Source: Bradyrhizobium valentinum (GTDB lineage Bacteria; Pseudomonadota; Alphaproteobacteria; Rhizobiales; Xanthobacteraceae). Taken from it: a stretch of 64,000 nt of DNA. Positions 44,414 through 52,947 of the stretch are shown here, one piece after another. Numbering within the stretch: position 1 is the stretch's first letter; every line of letters begins with the position of its first letter. The translations under genes and the position numbers were made by a program. Under the pieces are notes generated by a model that worked only from the letters and a program-made list of their open reading frames with translations, did not search any database and was not told where the DNA came from. The stretch is taken from contig NZ_LLXX01000143.1 of assembly GCF_001440405.1 (NCBI RefSeq), positions 97,403-161,402 on the forward strand, read 5' to 3'.

Positions 44414-45673
44414 ATGACGAGAACCCGCAAACCGGGCGTGAGCCGACGTGCGACGTTGGCGATGATGGGCGCCGGTGCCGTAACATTCGCGGCACCTTGG
44501 GTGGCGCGCGCGCAAGCCAAGACCATCAAGGTCGGCATGCCCACCATCCTTTCCGGGCGCGTGGCGCAGCTCGGAACCTCCTCGCGCAACGGGGTGATGC
44601 TGGAAATCGAAAAGGTCAATGCCGCCGGCGGCCTGGCCGGACGGCAGATCGAGATGGTGATCCGCGATTCCAAGGGACAGCCGCAGGAGGCCGCCCGCGT
44701 CGCGCGCGAACTCGTCAATACCGATGGATGCGAAATCCTGATTGATGCGGAAGCCTCGTCAGGCGCGTTCGCGGTGCACGAGGTGGCGCGCGATCTCGGC
44801 GTGCTCTGCCTTCACACCAATTCGGAAACCTCGGCGCTGACCGCCGATCCCAAGCAGCACATTCCCAACGCATTCCGCACCGCGCGCCAAGGCGTGCATG
44901 ACTCGATCGTCGGCGGCAGCTATGCCGCGGCGATTGCCAAGGCCAAAGGGCTGAAGAAATGGGCCACCTGTTCGCCCGATTACGCCTATGGCCGCGACAC
45001 GACGGGCGAATACGTGACGTACCTGAAGCGCTTCGCCCCCGACACCGAAATCATCAGCGAGTCCTGGCCAAAGCTGTTCCAGCCTGACTACACCGAGGTG
45101 GTGACGAAAATCCTGCAGGCCAAGCCGCAGGCGCTGTATTCCTGCCTGTGGGGCGGCGACCTGACGTCCTATATCGACCAGGCCAATATCTACGCGCTGT
45201 TCAGCCAGATGGAGGTGTTTGCGGTCAACATGGCCGACTACACCGCGCTGACGGTCGTGAAGAACCTGCCGAAGGGCATCCACTCCGGCAACCGCTACAT
45301 CAAGACCTATCCGGCAACCCCGGAGAATGCCGCGTGGGGCGACGCCTACAAGGCGAAATACAACGAGTATCCCACCAACTGGTCATGGGAAAATGCCACC
45401 GCGATCATGCTGCTCGCGGAAGCCTCCAAGAAGGCGAACTCAGCCGACGGCAAGAAGATCGCGGAGGCGCTGCGCGGCCTGAAGATCAAGTCGCCATTCG
45501 GCGCAGACGGCACCGTTACCATGCGTGCGGAAGACCAGACCCTGGTCGGCTATGCGATCGGCTGGGGGACGACGATCCCGCAGGAACCGTATGTGCCGCA
45601 GGTTCAGGCGGGCGACTGGAAGACGATCTTCGAGCTCGAAGCCGAGTGGAAGAAGAGCAAGGGCTACACCTGA
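44414..45673 (+). CDS. ABC transporter substrate-binding protein, LivK type
   Basis: A 419-residue periplasmic binding protein of the branched-chain amino acid/urea type (Peripla_BP_6). The signal peptide looks twin-arginine-like (SRRATLAMMGAGAVTFAAPW, cleavage near ARAQA). The mature protein begins KTIKVGMPTILSGRVAQLGT. The ATG at 44414 has GGGAGGAAGCA upstream, which decides the start. It would capture the substrate for the permeases and ATPases encoded next. In catabolic clusters such transporters often import aromatic or aliphatic acids rather than amino acids; with an acyl-CoA ligase opposite, that is likely here. Confidence 0.9.
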   Translation: MTRTRKPGVSRRATLAMMGAGAVTFAAPWVARAQAKTIKVGMPTILSGRVAQLGTSSRNGVMLEIEKVNAAGGLAGRQIEMVIRDSKGQPQEAARVARELVNTDGCEILIDAEASSGAFAVHEVARDLGVLCLHTNSETSALTADPKQHIPNAFRTARQGVHDSIVGGSYAAAIAKAKGLKKWATCSPDYAYGRDTTGEYVTYLKRFAPDTEIISESWPKLFQPDYTEVVTKILQAKPQALYSCLWGGDLTSYIDQANIYALFSQMEVFAVNMADYTALTVVKNLPKGIHSGNRYIKTYPATPENAAWGDAYKAKYNEYPTNWSWENATAIMLLAEASKKANSADGKKIAEALRGLKIKSPFGADGTVTMRAEDQTLVGYAIGWGTTIPQEPYVPQVQAGDWKTIFELEAEWKKSKGYT

Positions 45674-45685
45674 TCGATCGGCGAT

Positions 45686-45713
45686 AACGGAGGCGACGCA
45701 AGCCGCCTCCGTT
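45686..45713 (+). terminator. Stem-loop between the binding-protein and permease genes
   Basis: AACGGAGGCG (45686-45695) pairs perfectly with CGCCTCCGTT (45704-45713) around an 8-base loop. It lies 12 bp after the binding-protein stop. With only a short T stretch it is probably an attenuator or mRNA-stabilising hairpin that keeps the binding protein in excess over the membrane parts. Confidence 0.65.
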
Positions 45714-45763
45714 TCGTTGCGGAATGTTTCTCGCGTGCTGCTCGCTTCGGCACGCCGCAATGG

Positions 45764-46675
45764 ATGCTTCCCTTGGACCTCGACGCGCTTACCGGCTGTC
45801 TCGCCAGTTCCGCCTGTCTGGTGACGCAAACCACCAGCGGCTTCATCATTGGCATGTTGCTGTTTCTCGTCGCCGTCGGGCTGACGCTGATCTTTGGCGT
45901 GCTCAAGGTCGTCAACTTCAGCCACGGCGCTTTCTACATGTTCGGCGCCTATTTCGCGATGACGGCCTATCAGTTCTCGGGCAGCTTTGCGCTCGCGATG
46001 CTGTGCGGCGCGGCGGGGACGGCTATCCTCGGCCTGATCTTCGAACGCGTGTTCATGAGCCGCGTCTATGGCGCTGACGTGCTGATGCAGTTGCTCGTTT
46101 GCTACGCCTTCGTGCTGATCTTCGACGATGTGGTGCGGATGATCTGGGGGCCAGAATTCAAGTCGATGGGGATGCCGGCGGCGTTTCAGGTGGCGCCCCT
46201 GTTCATCGCCGGAGGCGTCGTGCCGCCGTATTATCTGCTGCTGATCGGCGTCGCGCTGGCGGCCGCGGTGATCCTTGGGCTTGGCCTTGCCCGCACCAGG
46301 ATCGGCAAGGTGATCCGGGCAGCCGCGCACAATCCGGGCATGGTGTCTGCGCTCGGCATCAACACAGGTCTTATCTATGGCGGTGTATTCGCCCTCGGCG
46401 GCATGCTGGCGGGTCTTGCCGGTGCGCTCGCGGCGCCGGTGCGCTCGCTGACGCCGGGCATGGGATTTTCCGTGCTGATCGAATCCTTCATCGTCACCGT
46501 GATCGGTGGCATGGGCTCGATCCTGGGCGCGCTGATTGGCGCTATCTTGATCGGCATGATCCGCTCGTTCGGATCGCTCGGCTTTCCCTTGTTCACGGAA
46601 GGCCTGATGTATCTGTTCATGGTGATCGTGCTGGTGTCGCGCCCGACCGGCCTGTTCGGCAAGGAGGTCGCATGA
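45764..46675 (+). CDS. livH: Branched-chain amino acid-type ABC permease, LivH
   Basis: A 303-residue inner-membrane permease with about eight helices. Family features: GLTLIFGVLKVVNFSHGAFY near residue 38, RTRIGKVIRAAAHNPGMVSA with the cytoplasmic coupling region near residue 177, and a C-terminal GMIRSFG. The ATG at 45764 follows the hairpin. Its stop overlaps the livM start (ATGA at 46672), so both are coupled. Works with LivM, LivG and LivF and the binding protein upstream. Confidence 0.9.
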   Translation: MLPLDLDALTGCLASSACLVTQTTSGFIIGMLLFLVAVGLTLIFGVLKVVNFSHGAFYMFGAYFAMTAYQFSGSFALAMLCGAAGTAILGLIFERVFMSRVYGADVLMQLLVCYAFVLIFDDVVRMIWGPEFKSMGMPAAFQVAPLFIAGGVVPPYYLLLIGVALAAAVILGLGLARTRIGKVIRAAAHNPGMVSALGINTGLIYGGVFALGGMLAGLAGALAAPVRSLTPGMGFSVLIESFIVTVIGGMGSILGALIGAILIGMIRSFGSLGFPLFTEGLMYLFMVIVLVSRPTGLFGKEVA

Positions 46676-47688
46676 CCGAGCTGCAGGCCGAGCAGGCTGC
46701 CGCAGTGCCACAGGCCGAAGCCGGATTGCAGCGCTCACGCTATTTCGACGTATTGATCGCGTTGGCGGCCTTTGCCGTGCTGGCGATCCTGCCGATGCTC
46801 ACCGGCAGCAAGGCGCTGCTCGATTTTGTCATCCGTTGCTCGGCGTTCGGCCTGTTCGCGACCTCGCTCAACCTGCTGGTGGGTTATACGGGCCTGGTTT
46901 CGTTCGGGCATGGCATGTTCTTCGGCCTTGGCGCTTATGGCTTTGGCCTGATCATGCAACGCACTGGCGTCCCGGTCCCGGTTGCCTTTGTCGCAACGCT
47001 GGTCATCACCACCATCATCGCTGCCGTGATCGGCGCGATCTGCGTGCGGCTGAAGGAAATCTATTTCGCCTTCGTGACGCTGGCGTTCCAGATGCTGATC
47101 CACAGCACGATATTGTCCTGGGTGTCGCTGACGGGCGGCGACCAGGGGCTGCGCGGCGGCATTCCGCGCCCGGCCTTCTTCGGCATCGATCTGTCGAACC
47201 ATGTGCATCTCTACATCGCAAGTTGCGCGCTGCTGGTGATCGGGCTGCTTTTGATGCGCCAGATCGCCCAATCGCCGTTCGGCTATACCTTGCGGATGAT
47301 CCGCGACAACGCCAACCGCGCCAGCTTCGTCGGCATCGATGTCTGGCGGGCAAAACTCACGATCTTCGTGCTGGCGGCGTTGTTCGCCTCGACGGGCGGC
47401 ATCATCATGGCGCTGTTCGTATCGGGCGCGTATCCCGAGTTCGCCTACTGGACGATCTCGGGCGAGGGCATCTTTATCAACATGCTGGGCGGCGTCACAA
47501 CGTTCCTGGGGCCGATGGTCGGCACGGTGCTGCTGTTGATCCTCAACGACACTGTGACGCGGCTGACCGAGTATTACGGCATCGTGCTTGGCATCGTGAT
47601 CCTGTTCTTCGCCATCGGCCTGCGAAAGGGCCTGATGGATTTTGTCGTTGAATGGTACACGCAACGCCGCAATGGCCCCGGGGAGTAG
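46672..47688 (+). CDS. livM: Branched-chain amino acid-type ABC permease, LivM
   Basis: A 338-residue permease with an N-terminal cytoplasmic tail of about 25 residues and about nine helices. Family features are LLVGYTGLVSFGHGMFFGLG, VRLKEIYFAFVTLAFQML and SPFGYTLRMIRDNANRASFV with the coupling segment. Start at ATG 46672 overlaps the livH stop. It is followed by a dispersed repeat (47714-47792) before livG. Forms a heterodimer with LivH. Confidence 0.9.
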   Translation: MTELQAEQAAAVPQAEAGLQRSRYFDVLIALAAFAVLAILPMLTGSKALLDFVIRCSAFGLFATSLNLLVGYTGLVSFGHGMFFGLGAYGFGLIMQRTGVPVPVAFVATLVITTIIAAVIGAICVRLKEIYFAFVTLAFQMLIHSTILSWVSLTGGDQGLRGGIPRPAFFGIDLSNHVHLYIASCALLVIGLLLMRQIAQSPFGYTLRMIRDNANRASFVGIDVWRAKLTIFVLAALFASTGGIIMALFVSGAYPEFAYWTISGEGIFINMLGGVTTFLGPMVGTVLLLILNDTVTRLTEYYGIVLGIVILFFAIGLRKGLMDFVVEWYTQRRNGPGE

Positions 47689-47713
47689 CTATGACTCGTG
47701 GACGTATTGCACA

Positions 47714-47792
47714 GTCATTCCGGGGCGTGCGAAGCACGAACCCGGAATCTCGAGATTCCGGGTCTGGTCCTGACGGACCATCCCGGAATGAC
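47714..47792. repeat. Dispersed multi-hairpin repeat of bradyrhizobial type
   Basis: The outer arms GTCATTCCGGG and CCCGGAATGAC pair with each other. Inside are CGTGC-GAA-GCACG, a 24-bp perfect palindrome centred on TCTCGAGA (47740-47763), and TGGTCC-TGAC-GGACCA. The whole can fold as a cross. I know such elements as abundant intergenic repeats in Bradyrhizobium and Rhodopseudomonas. It lies between livM and livG. Confidence 0.8.
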
Positions 47793-47815
47793 GATGTGGG
47801 GGAGCGCGGCTAGCC

Positions 47816-48574
47816 ATGCTGGAGATACGCGCCCTTTCCAAATCGTTCGGCGGCGTCAAGGCGACCGACAATGTCACGCTCAATTTTGCCGACGGATCGC
47901 TCACCGCCGTGATCGGCCCCAATGGCGCCGGCAAGAGCACGTTCTTCAACCTGATTACCGGCGCGCTGAAGCCGGATTCCGGCCAGATCCTGCTCAACGG
48001 CGTGGACTTGGCCGGGCGTACGCCGCCCGAAATCGTGCGCCACGGCATTGGCCGGGCGTTTCAGGTGGCCAGCATTTTCCCGTCGCTGACGGTGCAGGAG
48101 ACGATGTTGGCCGCCGTTTGCGCCGATCAGCGCCGCGCCAGCGTGCTGCACCGGCGCTTTCCGCTGGCCGAGACGCGCGACCGCGCCGGGCATGCGATGG
48201 AATTGCTGGGGCTGGTGAGCAAACGGAACCGCGTCGCGGCGACGCTGTCGCATGGCGACCAGAAGCTGCTCGATATCGCGCTGGCGCTGGTGCTCGATCC
48301 CAAGGTGCTGCTGCTCGACGAGCCGACCGCGGGAATGGGCACCGAGGAGCGCTGGCGGATGATCGACAAGGTGAGGGAGCTCTGGGAGAAGCAGAAGATC
48401 ACGGTAGTGTTCATCGAGCACGACATGGATATCGTGTTCAAAATCGCACCCGAGATCGTCGTGCTCTGCTACGGCCGCATTCTTGTAACCGGCACGCCGG
48501 AAGCGATCCGCCGGAATGAGGCCGTCATCGAGGCCTATCTCGGCACCGAGCATCACGCCGGAGCCGCGGTATGA
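47816..48574 (+). CDS. livG: ABC transporter ATP-binding protein, LivG
   Basis: A 252-residue ATPase. Walker A is GPNGAGKST (residues 34-42). The signature motif is the variant LSHGDQKLLDIALAL and Walker B is KVLLLDEPTAGM; the switch His is in VFIEHDMDIVF. The variant signature LSHGDQ is usual in this subfamily. It couples ATP hydrolysis to the LivH/LivM pore. Its end overlaps the livF start (ATGA at 48571). A GTG or other start further upstream is not needed, since MLEIRALSKSFGG is the standard beginning. Confidence 0.92.
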   Translation: MLEIRALSKSFGGVKATDNVTLNFADGSLTAVIGPNGAGKSTFFNLITGALKPDSGQILLNGVDLAGRTPPEIVRHGIGRAFQVASIFPSLTVQETMLAAVCADQRRASVLHRRFPLAETRDRAGHAMELLGLVSKRNRVAATLSHGDQKLLDIALALVLDPKVLLLDEPTAGMGTEERWRMIDKVRELWEKQKITVVFIEHDMDIVFKIAPEIVVLCYGRILVTGTPEAIRRNEAVIEAYLGTEHHAGAAV

Positions 48575-49287
48575 GTGCACAGCCGGTCGTGCAGGTCGAG
48601 GATCTCGACGTCTATTACGGCACCAGCCAGATACTGTTTGGCGTCGGCCTGTCGGTGCGCCAGGGCGAGACCATGGCGCTGCTTGGTCGCAACGGGGCCG
48701 GCAAGTCGACTACCATGAAGGCGATCATGGGACTTGCCCCCGCGCATCGGGGCAGGGTCACTTTACGCGGCAAAGTAGTGTCCGGACTGAAGCCGCATCA
48801 CATCGCGCGCGCCGGTCTCGGCTTCGTGCCGGAGGATCGCCAGATCTTTCCGGAGCACACGGTCGAGGACAATCTGGCTATCGGCGCCAAGAAGGGGCCG
48901 AACGGCGAAGACGAATGGTCGATCCGGCGCATCTATGACGTGTTTCCGCTGCTGGAGCCGCTGCGCTACCGGATTGCGGCCCGGTTGTCGGGCGGTGAAC
49001 AGCAGATGCTGGCGATTGCCCGCACGCTGATGGGCAATCCCGCGCTGTTGCTGTTGGACGAGCCGAGCGAGGGGCTGGCGCCGATCATCGTGCAGCGGAT
49101 TGGCGAATTGTTACGGCAGCTCCGCGGCACCGGCGCGACGGTGCTGATCGCCGAGCAGAACATGCATTTTTGCCTTGGCCTTGCGAGTCACGCGACGGTT
49201 ATCGACAAGGGCCAGATCGTCTACACAGCCGGTATCGAAGAGCTGAAAGCCAACGATAACATTCGGCAGCGCTATCTCGCGCTGTAG
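48571..49287 (+). CDS. livF: ABC transporter ATP-binding protein, LivF
   Basis: A 238-residue ATPase. Walker A is GRNGAGKST (residues 39-47), signature LSGGEQQMLAIARTL, Walker B LLLLDEPSEGLAP, switch region LIAEQNMHF. It forms the second ATPase of the importer with LivG. Overlap with livG shows translational coupling. After its stop come a CoA-transferase remnant and the enoyl-CoA hydratase gene on the same strand, so the operon probably runs on. Confidence 0.92.
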   Translation: MSAQPVVQVEDLDVYYGTSQILFGVGLSVRQGETMALLGRNGAGKSTTMKAIMGLAPAHRGRVTLRGKVVSGLKPHHIARAGLGFVPEDRQIFPEHTVEDNLAIGAKKGPNGEDEWSIRRIYDVFPLLEPLRYRIAARLSGGEQQMLAIARTLMGNPALLLLDEPSEGLAPIIVQRIGELLRQLRGTGATVLIAEQNMHFCLGLASHATVIDKGQIVYTAGIEELKANDNIRQRYLAL

Positions 49288-49319
49288 CTTTCGGCCGGCG
49301 ACCTTCTCAGAAGGATGAC

Positions 49320-49448
49320 TTGCGTCCGGCGCCTGATATAGGCCAGGACAGCTATGAGGTGCTGCTGGAAGCGGGTTTCGAGCGTGGCGCCATCGACGAT
49401 CTGGTCAAGGCCGGCGCGGTGCGTCAGGCCAAGGGAGATAGGGCATGA
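49320..49448 (+). pseudogene. C-terminal remnant of a CaiB/BaiF-type CoA-transferase
   Basis: The frame has no proper start and reads LRPAPDIGQDSYEVLLEAGF, then ERGAIDDLVKAGAV and a stop at 49446-49448. The pattern PAP-IG-x-VL-E-GF-x-I-L-xAGAV is the usual end of family III CoA-transferases. About 350 upstream codons are missing. The stop still overlaps the ATG of the hydratase gene as ATGA. Confidence 0.65.
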
Positions 49449-50221
49449 GTGGAGATATCGTTCGTTATTCCGTCACAGGCAATATTGCCGAGATCATGCT
49501 CGATCGCCCCCCGGTCAACGCGCTCAGCATGGACCTGATCGATGCGCTGCTGGCGGCGCTTTCGAAGGCGCGGGACGACGAAGCGGTTCGCGCCATCATC
49601 ATCGGCAGCGCGCACAAGGTGTTTTGCGCCGGGCTCGATCTGGATATCGTCCGCGGTATGCCCGGTATCGAGACCAAGAAATTCCTCGAGCGGCTGTATT
49701 TCGCGCTCAATGATACCCAGTATCGCATGGGCAAGCCGACTATCGCCGCCATCGATGGGGCGGTGCGGGCCGGCGGCATGACGATTGCGATCTCCTGCGA
49801 CATGATTATCGCCGGCGACGCCTGTACCTTCGGCTATCCCGAGATCGATGTGGGCCTGATCCCTGCCATTCACTTCGTGCAATTGCCGCGGCTGGTTGGC
49901 AAGCACCAGGCTTTCGGACCGCTGTTTCTGGGCGAGCCCTTCGATGCCCTGACCGCGTTTCGCATGGGCCTGCTCAGCGAAGTGGTGCCGAAGGGGACGG
50001 CGCTTGATCGCGCGCGAGAGGTCGCAGGCAAGCTCGCCGCCAAATCCTCCATCGTCATGAAGATCGGGCGCGATGCCTTCGTGCGGGCGGTCGACGCCGA
50101 CTTCCGCCGCTCGGTCGAAAACGCCGCCGAAAGCTTTGCGCTTGTCGCAACGACCGAGGACTGTCAGGAAGGCTTGAATGCATTCGTTGAGAAGCGCACA
50201 CCGAACTACAGGGGACGCTGA
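49445..50221 (+). CDS. Enoyl-CoA hydratase/isomerase family protein
   Basis: A 258-residue crotonase-fold protein. Oxyanion-hole segments are AGLDLDIVRGMPG near residue 60 and AVRAGGMTIAISCDM near 103-118. PEIDVGLIPAIHF holds the Glu that corresponds to the first catalytic Glu of crotonase. It would hydrate or isomerise an unsaturated CoA ester in the degradation pathway. Start ATG 49445 overlaps the stop of the CoA-transferase fragment; its own stop overlaps the MaoC start (TGATG). Confidence 0.87.
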   Translation: MSGDIVRYSVTGNIAEIMLDRPPVNALSMDLIDALLAALSKARDDEAVRAIIIGSAHKVFCAGLDLDIVRGMPGIETKKFLERLYFALNDTQYRMGKPTIAAIDGAVRAGGMTIAISCDMIIAGDACTFGYPEIDVGLIPAIHFVQLPRLVGKHQAFGPLFLGEPFDALTAFRMGLLSEVVPKGTALDRAREVAGKLAAKSSIVMKIGRDAFVRAVDADFRRSVENAAESFALVATTEDCQEGLNAFVEKRTPNYRGR

Positions 50222-50676
50222 TGGCTGGATTGTATTTCGAGGAATTCGAGGTCGGCCGGGAATTTCACCACGAGTTCAGCCGCACCGTAACTGAAATGGA
50301 CAACACGCTGTTCAGCCTGCTGACCATGAATCCGCAACCGCTGCATATCGATGCGCATTTTGCCGAAAGCACCGAATTCGGCCAGCGGCTGTTCAACAGC
50401 CTCTATACGCTTGGCATCATGATCGGCATGAGTGTCTACGATACGACGCTCGGCACCACGATCGGCAACCTCGGCATGACCGACGTCAAGTTTCCAAAGC
50501 CGGTGTTTCACGGCGATACGCTCAAGGCGCACACCAAGATCATCTCGAAGCGTGAAAGCAAATCGCGACCGAACCAGGGTATCGTCGAGTTCGAGCACAC
50601 CATGACCAATCAACGCGGCGAGGTGGTAGCAAGCTGCCGCCGTACCGGCCTGATGCATTGCAAACCGAAGGCGTAG
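50221..50676 (+). CDS. MaoC-like hydratase, hot-dog fold
   Basis: A 151-residue single hot-dog domain. The hydratase 2 motif region is TMNPQPLHIDAHFAESTEFG, with Asn and His in the expected places for the catalytic dyad. Relatives include mesaconyl-CoA and itaconyl-CoA-type hydratases, which are encoded next to CitE-like lyases, as here. It probably hydrates an unsaturated dicarboxylyl- or acyl-CoA. Four base pairs separate it from the lyase gene. The start overlaps the previous stop. Confidence 0.85.
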   Translation: MAGLYFEEFEVGREFHHEFSRTVTEMDNTLFSLLTMNPQPLHIDAHFAESTEFGQRLFNSLYTLGIMIGMSVYDTTLGTTIGNLGMTDVKFPKPVFHGDTLKAHTKIISKRESKSRPNQGIVEFEHTMTNQRGEVVASCRRTGLMHCKPKA

Positions 50677-50680
50677 GCCG

Positions 50681-51538
50681 ATGCGATCGTTCCTGTTCGT
50701 TCCCGGCGACAGCCTGCGCAAGTTCGAGAGCGCCAAGAAGACCGCGGCTGACGCGCTGATCCTCGACCTCGAGGATTCGATTGCGCCGGAAGAAAAGGCC
50801 GGTGCGCGGCGAACGGTGCGCGAGATGCTCGACGCCCGCAATCCGAGCCAGAAAATATATGTTCGCGCCAATGCGCTCGACACGGACATGACGCTTGGCG
50901 ACCTCGCGGCCGTCATGCCGGGCCGGCCAGACGGCATCGTGCTGCCGAAATGCGCCGGCGCGGCCGACGTCAATCGCCTCTCGCTCTATCTCGATGCCTT
51001 CGAGGCAGCCGCCGGGATTGAGCAGGGATCGACGCGAATAGTGACGGTGGCGACGGAGACGGCAAGGGCTGTCCTCAAGCTGCTCGATTTCGAGAACATG
51101 AGCCCGCGGCTATGGGGCATGATGTGGGGCGCAGAGGATCTCGCAGCGTCGCTCGGTGCGTCGCGAAACCGCACAGCTGGTCGCTTCCACGGGCCGTTCC
51201 TGCTGGCGCGCGATCTCTGCCTGATCAGCGCGGCGGCGGCTGGCGTTGTCGCCATCGATACCATTGCGACCGACATCAACGATCTCGACGCCCTGCGGGA
51301 GGAGTCCACTGCCGCGCGGCAGGATGGGTTCCTCGCCAAGGCCATCATCCATCCCAAGCATGTCGACATCGTCAATGCCGCCTTCATGCCGACGGATGAG
51401 GAAATTGCCTGGTCGGAGAAGGTCGTGCAGGCGTTCAACGAGAACCCGACTTCCGGCGTTGTGAAGATCGACGGCAAGATGATCGACAAGCCGCATCTGC
51501 GCGCCGCGGAAAAGATTCTGGCGCTGCGAGGACGATAG
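50681..51538 (+). CDS. CitE-like CoA-ester lyase (HpcH/HpaI aldolase fold)
   Basis: A 285-residue TIM-barrel enzyme of the citrate lyase beta-like/malyl-CoA lyase group. Motifs: RSFLFVPGDSLRKFESA, ADALILDLEDSIAPEEK with Mg-binding Asp/Glu, RIVTVATETARAVL with Glu, and WGAEDLAASLG. The C-terminus has KAIIHPKHVDIVNAAF. Such enzymes split (S)-citramalyl-, malyl- or methylmalyl-type CoA esters into acetyl- or propionyl-CoA and a keto acid. Its position after a MaoC hydratase supports a hydrate-then-cleave pair. Confidence 0.87.
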   Translation: MRSFLFVPGDSLRKFESAKKTAADALILDLEDSIAPEEKAGARRTVREMLDARNPSQKIYVRANALDTDMTLGDLAAVMPGRPDGIVLPKCAGAADVNRLSLYLDAFEAAAGIEQGSTRIVTVATETARAVLKLLDFENMSPRLWGMMWGAEDLAASLGASRNRTAGRFHGPFLLARDLCLISAAAAGVVAIDTIATDINDLDALREESTAARQDGFLAKAIIHPKHVDIVNAAFMPTDEEIAWSEKVVQAFNENPTSGVVKIDGKMIDKPHLRAAEKILALRGR

Positions 51539-51548
51539 TCTTGATCAA

Positions 51549-51627
51549 GTAGCCGGATGGAGCGCAGCGAAATCCGGGATCCATCCGAAATCCGCCCGCG
51601 GATTTCGCTGCGCTCCATCCGGGCTAC
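51549..51627. repeat. Dispersed inverted repeat of bradyrhizobial type
   Basis: GGATGGAGCGCAGCGAAATC on the left pairs with GATTTCGCTGCGCTCCATCC on the right, flanked by GTAGCC and GGGCTAC. It forms one long hairpin. This motif is common between genes in Bradyrhizobium. It lies between the lyase and thiolase genes. Confidence 0.8.
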
Positions 51628-51704
51628 AATCGGCCTTGATCGGATTGACAGTGTAACGCGATCGGCGGCAAATGCAGCCGATCGATATACGTGAGGAAAA
51701 CATC

Positions 51705-52937
51705 ATGGTTGACGCACTGATCATCGACGCATGCAGGACGCCGCGGGGCATCGGCAAGGCTGGCAAGGGCGCCTTGTCGGGTATTCATCCGCAGCAACTC
51801 GGCGCGACGGTGTTGCGTGCGCTGACCGATCGTACCGGCATCAATACCGCCGATGTCGACGACATCATCTGGGGCACCAGTTCGCAACGCGGGCAGCAGA
51901 GCGGCGATCTCGGGCGGATGTCGGCGCTCGATGCCGGCTATGACGTGCGCGCCAGCGCCGTGACGCTGGACCGGTTCTGCGGGTCCGGAATTACCAGCGT
52001 CAACATGGCGGCCAACTCGATCATGTCGGGCTCGGAAGACCTTGTGATCGCCGGCGGCACCGAGATGATGTCGATGGAAGGTCGTCGCGGCGAGGGGCCG
52101 TTCATGATGGACAACGGCAATCTCCGCCTGCGTGCGCGGCATCCGCAATCGCATCAGGGTGTCTGCGCCGACGCGGTGGCGACGCTGGAAGGCATCACTC
52201 GGCAGGATGTCGACGAGCTCGGCCTCGAAAGCCAGAAGCGCGCGGCAGCCGCCATCAAGGGCGGACATTTCGACAAGAGCCTCGTGCCGGTCTACCGTGA
52301 AGATGGTAGCCTCGCGCTCGACCGCGAGGAATATCCGCGACCGCAAACCACGCTCGAAGGTCTGGCCGGCTTGAAGCCAGCGTTTCCTGCGATTGCCGAT
52401 TACGCGCTCGACGACCAGGGGACGACCTATCGCAAGCTCATCCTGGACAAGTATCCGGACCTCGACATCAACTTTGTGCATCACGCCGGCAATTCTTCCG
52501 GCGTCGTCGACGGCTCGGCGGCTATCCTGCTGGCGTCGCCGAGTTACGCACAAGCCCATGGCCTGAAGCCGCGGGCCCGTGTCGTCGCGATGGCGAATAT
52601 GGGGGACTCCCCGACGCTGATGCTGAACGCGCCTGTGCCGGCCGCCCGCAAGGTGCTGGCCAAGGCAGGCCTCACGCTCGACGATATCGACCTGTTCGAG
52701 ATCAACGAGGCGTTTGCGGTCGTTGCCGAAAAGTTCATCCGTGACCTCAAGCTCGACCGCGAGAAGGTCAACGTCAATGGCGGCTCGATCGCGCTCGGCC
52801 ATCCCATAGGTGCGACCGGATCGATCCTGATCGGCACGATCCTGGACGAACTGGAACGCCGCGATCTCAAGCGTGGTTTGGTGACGATGTGCGCCGCCGG
52901 CGGCATGGCGCCTGCCATCATCATCGAGCGCGTCTGA
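51705..52937 (+). CDS. Acetyl-CoA acetyltransferase / thiolase
   Basis: A 410-residue thiolase. The nucleophile is C92 in LDRFCGSGITSVNMAA. FEINEAFAVV, NGGSIALGHPIGATG (catalytic His) and MCAAGGMAPA (catalytic Cys) complete the site. Thiolases split 3-ketoacyl-CoA into acetyl-CoA and a shorter acyl-CoA, or do the reverse. Here a degradative role fits. The ATG at 51705 (MVDALIIDACRTPRG) has GTGAGGAAAA upstream and matches the family start. It is the last gene of the rightward operon and converges with the sensor kinase gene. Confidence 0.9.
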   Translation: MVDALIIDACRTPRGIGKAGKGALSGIHPQQLGATVLRALTDRTGINTADVDDIIWGTSSQRGQQSGDLGRMSALDAGYDVRASAVTLDRFCGSGITSVNMAANSIMSGSEDLVIAGGTEMMSMEGRRGEGPFMMDNGNLRLRARHPQSHQGVCADAVATLEGITRQDVDELGLESQKRAAAAIKGGHFDKSLVPVYREDGSLALDREEYPRPQTTLEGLAGLKPAFPAIADYALDDQGTTYRKLILDKYPDLDINFVHHAGNSSGVVDGSAAILLASPSYAQAHGLKPRARVVAMANMGDSPTLMLNAPVPAARKVLAKAGLTLDDIDLFEINEAFAVVAEKFIRDLKLDREKVNVNGGSIALGHPIGATGSILIGTILDELERRDLKRGLVTMCAAGGMAPAIIIERV

Positions 52938-52947
52938 CGGCAGGGCT

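Noticed and set aside
45440..46738. Long open frame (432 codons) opposite the importer genes
   Set aside because: It lies antisense to livH and the end of the binding-protein gene; its translation is rich in Arg, His and Gln without domains, as expected for the reverse of GC-rich coding DNA.
46735..47664. 309-codon frame opposite livM
   Set aside because: Antisense to a clear permease gene; composition is that of a shadow frame.
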